From: Xiamenia xianingshaonis
GTDB taxonomy: Bacteria; Actinomycetota; Coriobacteriia; Coriobacteriales; Eggerthellaceae
DNA length: 64,000 bases
NCBI RefSeq assembly: GCF_017945865.1
Contig: NZ_CP072829.1
Span: forward strand, 1,488,001 to 1,552,000
Direction of reading: 5' to 3'
In this document: in pieces, positions 58,091-64,000 of the stretch
Position numbering within the stretch: the first letter of the stretch is position 1
Layout: every line of letters starts with the position of its first letter
Translations under genes and position numbers: made by a program
Notes under the pieces: model-generated
Seen by the model: only the letters and a program-made list of their open reading frames with translations
The model's database searches: none
What the model was told of the DNA's origin: nothing

Positions 58091-58717
58091 CTAGGCGTGC
58101 AGGGCTTCTTTGACGTCGGCGTAAACCACCTGCGGGTCGCGGTCGCCATCGATGGACACGAGCGAGTCACGACCGCGGTAGTAGTCGATGAGCGGCGCCG
58201 TGGACTTCTCGTACACGTCCAAGCGGTTGCGCACCGTGGCCTCGTTGTCGTCGTCGCGCTGATACATTTCGCCTTCGCACTTGGGGCAGGACTCGTCGGC
58301 GGCGCTGCCGATGTAGCCGCATTCCTTGCACATGCGGCGGCTCGTCAGACGCTTCACGATGACTTCCGAATCGACGTCGATGAGCAGCGCGGCGTCGAGC
58401 GGGCGGCCCAGCTCGGAAAGCTGCGCATCGAGCGCGACGGCCTGGGCGCTCGTGCGCGGGAAGCCGTCCAGAATGAAGCCGACCTCGGTGTCGGGCTGCT
58501 GCAGACGCTCGGCCACCAGGCCGATGATGACGTCATCGGGCACCAGATCGCCGGCATCCATGTACTTCTTGGCTTCCTTGCCCAGCGGCGTGCCTTCCTT
58601 GACGGCCGCACGCAGCATGTCGCCCGTGGAAATGTGCGGAGTGCCGAATTCTTCGACGAGAAGCGCTGCCTGGGTTCCCTTGCCGGCGCCCGGAGCGCCC
58701 AACAGTACGATGTTCAT
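58091..58717 (-). CDS. adk: Adenylate kinase
   Basis: 208 residues from the ATG at 58717 preceded by AAAGGA. The P-loop is GAPGAGKGTQ, the AMP-binding region HISTGDMLRAAVKEGTPLG, DGFPRTSAQA, and the LID contains a zinc knot CKECGYIGSAADESCPKC, so it is the long, zinc-binding form. It interconverts ATP, AMP and ADP. It lies after secY, as in many bacteria, but behind a terminator and its own -10 box, and map/infA do not follow. Confidence 0.96.
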   Translation of the reverse strand: MNIVLLGAPGAGKGTQAALLVEEFGTPHISTGDMLRAAVKEGTPLGKEAKKYMDAGDLVPDDVIIGLVAERLQQPDTEVGFILDGFPRTSAQAVALDAQLSELGRPLDAALLIDVDSEVIVKRLTSRRMCKECGYIGSAADESCPKCEGEMYQRDDDNEATVRNRLDVYEKSTAPLIDYYRGRDSLVSIDGDRDPQVVYADVKEALHA

Positions 58718-58754
58718 AATGCCAGGTTCCTTTCGACGGATGATCGATTCGCTC

Positions 58755-58763
58755 ATTGTAGCA
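58755..58763 (-). promoter_or_regulatory. Extended -10 promoter of adk
   Basis: TGCTACAAT on the minus strand matches an extended -10 element (TGnTAnnnT), about 40 bases before the adk start. A -35 box is not obvious. Confidence 0.5.
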
Positions 58764-58864
58764 AACGTCGCACCGGCCTGTGCCCCTCGACTCCCCAAGC
58801 GGCAAAGAACCTTTGTGAACGCTGCCGGCGTTGGAGCGCGCAACTTGGCACGGCGCCCCGAACG

Positions 58865-58902
58865 CCAAAAGGCCCGAACACCTTTCGATGCCCAGGCCTT
58901 TC
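58865..58902 (-). terminator. Terminator after secY
   Basis: AAAGGCC and GGCCTTTT on the minus strand form a stem with a loop of about 20 bases, ending in TTTTGG, roughly 50 bases after the secY stop. Confidence 0.65.
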
Positions 58903-58946
58903 CGTGCTCGCGCAAGCGGCGCGCTTCGACGCGGCCGCCCGGCCTC

Positions 58947-60227
58947 CTATTTGAAGAAGCCTTCGTAGTTGTGCATCTTCAGCTGGCTTTCCACCTTGTT
59001 CATGGTGTCGAGCGCAACGCCGATCATGATGAGGATGGACGTGCCGCCAAACGCCTGAATCAGCTGGTTGCCGGTGAAGTAGAAGATGATGGACGGAACC
59101 ACCGCGATGATCGCGATGAAGATGCCGCCCGGCAGCGTCACGCGGTGCAGCACGTTTTTGATGTACTGCATCGTCGCTGTGCCCGGACGAACGCCCGGAA
59201 TGAAGCCGCCCTGCTTCTTGAGGTTCTCGGCGGTCTCTTCGGGATTGAACACCATCGAGGTGTAGAAATACGCGAAGAAGACGATGAGCACCACGTTGAG
59301 GATCCAGTTGATCCAGCCCGTGGAGATGGCGTTGGCGAAGCTGTTGAGCCAATCGACGTTGAACAGCGCCGCCAGCTGCGCCGGGAAGTAGATGAGGCAG
59401 CTTGCGAAGATGATCGGGATAACGCCGGCCGCGTTCACCTTCAACGGGATGTAGGTGGACTGGCCGCCCATTTGGCGACGGCCCTGGATGCGCTTGGCAT
59501 AGTTCACCGGGATGCGGCGCTGCGCACGCTCCACGAAGATGATGGCCGGAATGCAGGCCAGCACCACGAGGATGATGAGCAGCGTGACGGCAATGCCCAT
59601 CCCCAGGTCGGCCGAGTAGTTGATCGACGAGAAGATGGCGCCGGGAACGCCCGAGACGATGGAGATGAAGATGATGAGCGACATGCCGTTGCCCACGCCG
59701 CGCTGCGTGATGAGCTCGCCCATCCACATGATGAGCGCCGTGCCCACCACGAGCGTGAACACCACGACGATGCTCGTGAACCAGGCCGGCACCGCGTCGG
59801 AGAACACGACGCCGTACTGCGGCGACTGGAACAGCAGCAGGTAGCCCACCGCGTTGATGAGGCCCAGGCCCAGCGTAAGGTAACGCGTGATCTGCGTGAT
59901 CTTGCGGCGACCCGCATCGCCTTCCTTCGCCCAGCGGCCGACCGCCGGAATGACGCCCTGCATCAGCTGCATGATGATGGATGCCGTGATGTAGGGCATG
60001 ATGCCGAGCGAGAATACCGAGAAGTTCGAAAGCGCGCCGCCGGTGAACAGGTCGAGCATGGTCATCGACACGCCGGCGTCGCGGAACGACTGGGCAAACT
60101 GGTTGAACGGAATGCCGGGCACCGGAATGTAGGCGCCCAGGCGGTACAGCGCAATGATCGCGAGCGTGAAGAGAATCTTCTTGCGCAGCTCGGGAATCTT
60201 GAACGCGTTAACAATCGAGCTTAGCAA
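58947..60227 (-). CDS. secY: Preprotein translocase subunit SecY
   Basis: 426 residues with ten membrane helices, the protein-conducting channel. Diagnostic stretches are [38 protein letters not shown], the cytoplasmic loop [28 protein letters not shown]-type [20 protein letters not shown] and the C-terminal GFIPGVRPG. Its start overlaps rplO by 7 bases, the standard end of the spc operon. Confidence 0.97.
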   Translation of the reverse strand: MLSSIVNAFKIPELRKKILFTLAIIALYRLGAYIPVPGIPFNQFAQSFRDAGVSMTMLDLFTGGALSNFSVFSLGIMPYITASIIMQLMQGVIPAVGRWAKEGDAGRRKITQITRYLTLGLGLINAVGYLLLFQSPQYGVVFSDAVPAWFTSIVVVFTLVVGTALIMWMGELITQRGVGNGMSLIIFISIVSGVPGAIFSSINYSADLGMGIAVTLLIILVVLACIPAIIFVERAQRRIPVNYAKRIQGRRQMGGQSTYIPLKVNAAGVIPIIFASCLIYFPAQLAALFNVDWLNSFANAISTGWINWILNVVLIVFFAYFYTSMVFNPEETAENLKKQGGFIPGVRPGTATMQYIKNVLHRVTLPGGIFIAIIAVVPSIIFYFTGNQLIQAFGGTSILIMIGVALDTMNKVESQLKMHNYEGFFK

Positions 60228-60670
60228 GGCTCTTCGACCTTTCCTCCGGCCGCCTCGATCTTTGCCTTGGCGGAAGCCGACACTTTGTCAACCTTCACGG
60301 TCAAGGGCTTGGTGATCTCACCGTCGCCCAGCACCTTCACCAGTGCATCGGCCTTTTTGATGATGCCCTTGGCCTTCAGAGAATCGCCATCCACCACGTC
60401 GTTGGCCTCGAACTTGGCGTCCAGGCGGCTGACGTTGACCGGCAGATATTCCACGCGGTTGATGTTGCGGAAGCCAGGCAGCTTCGGAAGACGACGCGCC
60501 AGAGGCGTCTGGCCGCCCTCGAAACCGGGGCCCTTGCCGCCGCCGGCGCGGGACTTCTGGCCGTTCATGCCGCGGCCGGCCGTCTTGCCGTTGCCAGAGC
60601 CCTGGCCGCGGCCTTTGCGCTTGCGGTTCTTGTTGGTGCCCGATACCGGCTTGAGGTCTTTCAGTTCCAT
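60221..60670 (-). CDS. rplO: 50S ribosomal protein L15
   Basis: 149 residues. The Gly/Lys/Arg-rich N-terminus ([20 protein letters not shown]) that threads into 23S r[23 protein letters not shown] and the C-terminal domain ([20 protein letters not shown]) are typical. It is followed by secY with a 7-base overlap and preceded by an unusually long, structured gap after rpmD. Confidence 0.97.
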   Translation of the reverse strand: MELKDLKPVSGTNKNRKRKGRGQGSGNGKTAGRGMNGQKSRAGGGKGPGFEGGQTPLARRLPKLPGFRNINRVEYLPVNVSRLDAKFEANDVVDGDSLKAKGIIKKADALVKVLGDGEITKPLTVKVDKVSASAKAKIEAAGGKVEEPC

Positions 60671-60843
60671 GGGGTGTGTTCTCCTTGTCTTCCGCTATTT
60701 CCGGAATGATCCGGTGCCAGCAGCTCGCAGCTGGCGGACTCAAAACGGCCCGCCCGCGCCAAAGGGGCGCGGCGGACCTGGCAGGCGCTTGCGCTTCGCG
60801 CCGCCGGGACGTGTGCCCGCACGGCGCGAAGCGCAAAACGCGA
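60671..60843 (-). other. Structured gap between rpmD and rplO with 15-bp perfect hairpin
   Basis: TTGCGCTTCGCGCCG at 60789-60803 pairs exactly with CGGCGCGAAGCGCAA at 60822-60836 around an 18-base loop, starting about 7 bases after the rpmD stop. A second stem, about CCGCGCC/GGCGCGG, lies at 60754-60772. No U-run follows. It may attenuate, process or shield the downstream rplO-secY part of the operon message. Confidence 0.6.
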
Positions 60844-61038
60844 CTAGTCGGTTTCCTCGACGACTTCCACGAGGTGCTTGACCTTGAAGATCATGCCGCG
60901 CACGCTCGGGTTGTCGGGCAGGACCTTCTCGCGGTTGATCTTGCCCAGGCCCAAGTTGCGAAGCGTGGCGCCTTGGTCCTTGTTGTAGCCGATGGCGCTT
61001 TTGATCTGCTTGACGCGCAGCGTCTTCGTCTCGCTCAT
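60844..61038 (-). CDS. rpmD: 50S ribosomal protein L30
   Basis: 64 residues. The sequence [20 protein letters not shown], then [19 protein letters not shown] and [17 protein letters not shown] is a complete L30. Its ATG shares one base with the rpsE stop (TAATG), so translation is coupled. Confidence 0.97.
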   Translation of the reverse strand: MSETKTLRVKQIKSAIGYNKDQGATLRNLGLGKINREKVLPDNPSVRGMIFKVKHLVEVVEETD

Positions 61039-61568
61039 TACTTGCGCTCCTTCCAGCCGTAGATCTCGCCCACGGTCATCCCGCGGCGGGCAGCGACCTG
61101 CTCGGCGCTTTCCATCTGCATGAGGCCTTCGCCGGTGGCCTTGACGACGTTCATGATGTTGTCAGAGCCGAGCGACTTGGTGATGACGTCGGTGACGCCG
61201 GCCAGCTCCATGACGGCGCGGGCAGCGCCGCCGGCCAGAACGCCGGTACCAGGGGCAGCCGGCTTGATGAGCACGCGAGCTGCGCCGAACTCGCCGATGA
61301 TCTCGTGCGGAACCGTCTTGGCCTCGGTCAGCGGCACGGTGAACATGTTCTTCTTCGCGTCTTCGACGCCCTTCTTGATGGCGATCGGCACTTCTTGGGA
61401 CTTGCCCATGCCGATGCCGACGCGACCATTGCCGTCGCCGACGACCACCAGCGCGGTCAGAGCGAAACGACGACCGCCCTTGACGACCTTGGCGACGCGG
61501 TTGATGTAAACGACGCGCTCTTCAAGCTCGGGAGCGGCGGCGTTCTCTTGCTTCGTGTTACGAGCCAT
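61038..61568 (-). CDS. rpsE: 30S ribosomal protein S5
   Basis: 176 residues. S5 landmarks are [60 protein letters not shown] and [15 protein letters not shown]. It lies at the mRNA entry channel and affects decoding accuracy. It follows rplR by 12 bases. Confidence 0.97.
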   Translation of the reverse strand: MARNTKQENAAAPELEERVVYINRVAKVVKGGRRFALTALVVVGDGNGRVGIGMGKSQEVPIAIKKGVEDAKKNMFTVPLTEAKTVPHEIIGEFGAARVLIKPAAPGTGVLAGGAARAVMELAGVTDVITKSLGSDNIMNVVKATGEGLMQMESAEQVAARRGMTVGEIYGWKERK

Positions 61569-61580
61569 TCGACTTCCCTT

Positions 61581-61949
61581 CTAGAATACCAGGCCAGCTT
61601 CGCGGGCGGCGTCGGCCAAGGCCTTGATGCGCCCGTGATACAGGTTGCCGCCACGATCGAACACGACCTCGGTCATGCCCGCTTCGAGCGCCTTGGCGCC
61701 CGCGATGGCGCCGAGAGCGGCCGCGCCCTCGACGGTGGCGCCGCTCTTGCCCGTTTCCTTGAAGTCCGGGCCCAGCGTCGACACGCCGTACAGGGTCTTG
61801 CCTGCCACGTCGTCGACGAACTGCACGTACAGGTTGGAATTGCTGCGCGTGACGCACATGCGGGGACGGACCGCCGTTCCGGAGATCTTACCGCGCACGC
61901 GGCGATGGCGACGGGCCAACGCAGCTTGCTTTTTTTGGCACTTGTTCAT
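61581..61949 (-). CDS. rplR: 50S ribosomal protein L18
   Basis: 122 residues from ATG 61949 with AAGGGA upstream; the open frame upstream runs into rplF and is not coding. Landmarks are [40 protein letters not shown] and [20 protein letters not shown]. It binds 5S rRNA. Confidence 0.97.
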   Translation of the reverse strand: MNKCQKKQAALARRHRRVRGKISGTAVRPRMCVTRSNSNLYVQFVDDVAGKTLYGVSTLGPDFKETGKSGATVEGAAALGAIAGAKALEAGMTEVVFDRGGNLYHGRIKALADAAREAGLVF

Positions 61950-61987
61950 GATTGTCCCTTCGAAATCAAACGTATGCGATGGCCAGA

Positions 61988-62530
61988 TTAGTCGCCCTTG
62001 GCAGCCTTGCCAAGCTTGCGACGGACGCGCTCGCCTTCGTAGCGAATGCCCTTGCCCTTGTACGGCTCGGGCTTGCGCCATTTGCGGATGTTGGCCGCCA
62101 CCTGGCCGACCGCTTCTTTCGAGGGGCCGGAAACGACGATCTCGGTCTGGCTGGGCACCTCGAACGTGATGTTGTCGGGAGCCTCGACCAAAACGGGGTG
62201 CGAATAGCCGAGCTGCATCTCCAGGTCCTTGCCCTTGAGCGCGGCGCGGTAGCCGACGCCGACGAGCTGCAGCTTCTTCGAGAAGCCCTTCTCGACGCCT
62301 TCGACCATGTTGGCGATGAGCGTGCGGGTCAGGCCGTGGAAGCTGCGGGCTTCGCGGGAATCGTCCGGACGCGAGACGATGATCTCGTCGCCCTCCTGCT
62401 TGATGCTCATCATGGGCTGGAACGTGCGCGTCAATTCGCCCTTCGGGCCCTTTGCGGTGACGGTGCTGCCGTCGATGGTTACCGTAACGCTTGCGGGAAC
62501 GGTAATGGGCTGCTTGCCGATACGAGACAT
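61988..62530 (-). CDS. rplF: 50S ribosomal protein L6
   Basis: 180 residues. [60 protein letters not shown] and the C-terminal [20 protein letters not shown] mark a normal L6. It sits near the factor-binding site of the large subunit. Confidence 0.97.
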   Translation of the reverse strand: MSRIGKQPITVPASVTVTIDGSTVTAKGPKGELTRTFQPMMSIKQEGDEIIVSRPDDSREARSFHGLTRTLIANMVEGVEKGFSKKLQLVGVGYRAALKGKDLEMQLGYSHPVLVEAPDNITFEVPSQTEIVVSGPSKEAVGQVAANIRKWRKPEPYKGKGIRYEGERVRRKLGKAAKGD

Positions 62531-62548
62531 ATCAAACCCTCCTGTCCG

Positions 62549-62947
62549 TTACCAAATGTAGGCAACGACTTCGCCGCCGATGCCTCGTTTACGTGCGTCA
62601 CGGTCGGTCATAACGCCGTTGCTGGTAGAAATGATTGCGGTGCCGAGGCCGCCGAGCACGCGGGGCAGCTCGTCCTTGCCGGCATAGATGCGCAGGCCGG
62701 GCTTGGAGATGCGCTTGATGCCGCGAATGATGCGGGCCTTCTTCTCGCCGTACTTGAGCGTGATCTCGAGGGTGCCGCGAGGCTCGCCGTCGATGATCTC
62801 GAATCCCTGCACATAACCCTCTTCGGTCATGATGCGGGCGATCTCAACAAGCTTCTTGCTTGTAGGCATGGACACGGTGTCCTTGCCGGCAGAGTTAGCG
62901 TTACGCACGCGCGTAAGCATGTCTGCGATGGGATCGGTCATGGTCAT
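62549..62947 (-). CDS. rpsH: 30S ribosomal protein S8
   Basis: 132 residues from ATG 62947 with AAAGGAG 7 bases upstream; a second ATG two codons on is possible. Landmarks are [60 protein letters not shown] and the C-terminal [20 protein letters not shown]. In E. coli S8 represses the spc operon by binding mRNA near rplE. Confidence 0.97.
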   Translation of the reverse strand: MTMTDPIADMLTRVRNANSAGKDTVSMPTSKKLVEIARIMTEEGYVQGFEIIDGEPRGTLEITLKYGEKKARIIRGIKRISKPGLRIYAGKDELPRVLGGLGTAIISTSNGVMTDRDARKRGIGGEVVAYIW

Positions 62948-63056
62948 AGTGTGTTTCTCCTTTGGTTCGTGATGAGCGTCACGACCCGGTTCGTCAGCGC
63001 CCGTAGCGCTTCCGCCTTCGTCGTGGCCCACCCAACTTGACGGTTGCTGCGGCTGA

Positions 63057-63242
63057 TTACCAGGAAGCCTTCGTCACGCCGGGCAGTTCGCCTTTGTTGG
63101 CCATCTCGCGCAAGCACACGCGGCACAGGCCGAACTTGCGGTAGTAGGAACGCGGGCGTCCGCAACGCGTGCAGCGATTGTGCTGGCGCGTCGAGAATTT
63201 CGGCTCGCGCTTGGCCTTAGCGATCATCGATTTCTTTGCCAT
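63057..63242 (-). CDS. rpsN: 30S ribosomal protein S14, type Z
   Basis: 61 residues from ATG 63242. This is the short zinc form: [20 protein letters not shown] then [20 protein letters not shown], a Cys4 zinc site, ending [10 protein letters not shown]. It lies between rplE and rpsH as expected but is separated from rplE by about 250 bases. Confidence 0.96.
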   Translation of the reverse strand: MAKKSMIAKAKREPKFSTRQHNRCTRCGRPRSYYRKFGLCRVCLREMANKGELPGVTKASW

Positions 63243-63493
63243 GCATTTCCTTCTTTCTTTTTCTTGGGAGTCGGCTGGCACACCGAGCCTCCCGCCTGCA
63301 GGTTTGTCCTTACGGCAAAAGACGCAAATGACACTTCGCATTACAGAATAATGCGGACTGTCGAATGCGCCGCTGCATAAAGCGCAGCAACCGGATATGA
63401 TACTCGGTACGGCCGCGCATCACAAGCGCACACAGAAACATTCGACAATCCGCAGCATTCCGGCCGCCTGTGGCAGGCGGCCGGACGGGCATG
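63243..63493 (-). other. Unusual 251-base structured gap between rplE and rpsN
   Basis: Minus-strand features, given in plus coordinates: a strong stem CCGGCCGCCT/AGGCGGCCGG type hairpin just after rplE (about 63460-63485, no U-run); an imperfect inverted repeat in which TGCGGACTGTCGAATGC (about 63353-63369) pairs with GCATTCGACAATCCGCA in the form ACATTCGACAATCCGCA (63438-63454); and a small hairpin CGCATTA/TAATGCG (63337-63355). A minus-strand TATTCT lies in the same area and could be a -10 box. The region may regulate or re-initiate the second half of the operon. Confidence 0.5.

Positions 63494-64000
<507 letters not shown>

Noticed and set aside
55916-58954. A 1012-codon plus-strand open frame
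   Set aside because: It is antisense to the GT-C-like protein and adk, with His/Arg-rich composition typical of shadow frames.

Overview
The window is high-GC DNA (third codon positions are so GC-rich that long antisense open frames shadow most genes). The gene set points to an anaerobic, high-GC actinobacterium of the class Coriobacteriia, probably Eggerthellaceae-like: a homodimer-type pyruvate:ferredoxin oxidoreductase, oxygen-sensitive class I fumarase subunits, several radical SAM enzymes, tandem DegV proteins, twin-arginine lipoproteins and actinobacterial-style ABC transporters with a fused permease-ATPase. The family is inferred from gene content; no 16S rRNA is present.

Layout. 1-3796 (minus): a polyphosphate-polymerase-domain protein, a DUF4956 membrane protein and a secreted Cthe_2159-type carbohydrate-binding protein that runs off the left edge. 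4033-6896: tRNA-Thr, then a plus-strand radical SAM/DNA-repair-linked gene pair. 7023-17382 (minus): a PflX-like radical SAM protein, a hydroxyacid dehydrogenase-like protein, two DegV proteins, nicotinate phosphoribosyltransferase, the tmk-holB-ricT block and a two-subunit fumarase. 17498-18295: a PIN-toxin/RelB-like antitoxin module with a 24-bp palindromic operator and a possible PIN-gene scrap beside it. 18421-25546: type IA topoisomerase, asparagine synthetase, a divergent ATP-grasp ligase, an inverted-repeat (MITE-like) element and a tandem Mop-domain molybdate-binding protein. 25856-30529 (minus): a translation block in transcription order tRNA-Tyr, tRNA-Thr, tRNA-Met, tuf, rpmG, tRNA-Trp, secE, nusG, rplK, rplA. 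30779-40615: NlpC/P60 hydrolase, PutP-type sodium symporter, an aminotransferase, an unrecognised protein and pyruvate:ferredoxin oxidoreductase.

41031-55616 holds what looks like an amino-sugar/sialic-acid utilisation region. It has a Tat lipoprotein solute-binding protein, Opp-type transporter genes (permease, fused permease-ATPase, ATPase), a NanA/DapA-type aldolase, an N-acylglucosamine 2-epimerase, a ROK-like kinase, nagA and nagB. Together these would import a sialic acid or related sugar and carry it through ManNAc, GlcNAc and GlcNAc-6-P to fructose-6-P, by a route with free-sugar epimerisation before phosphorylation. The solute-binding gene has a decayed second copy of its 3' end 3.0 kb away. 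The two copies are direct repeats bracketing a HAD phosphatase and a DUF4143 ATPase.

55883-64000 (minus): the spc ribosomal-protein operon (rplE, rpsN, rpsH, rplF, rplR, rpsE, rpmD, rplO, secY), then adk and a polytopic membrane protein resembling GT-C glycosyltransferases. There are unusual structured gaps between rplE and rpsN and between rpmD and rplO.

Nothing in the window is certainly a new system. The best leads are the duplicated binding-protein tail around the sugar cluster, the Cthe_2159/DUF4956/VTC trio, the radical SAM repair pair, the 60-bp inverted-repeat element, and the structured intergenic regions. Coordinates of short sites were counted by hand and may be off by a base.
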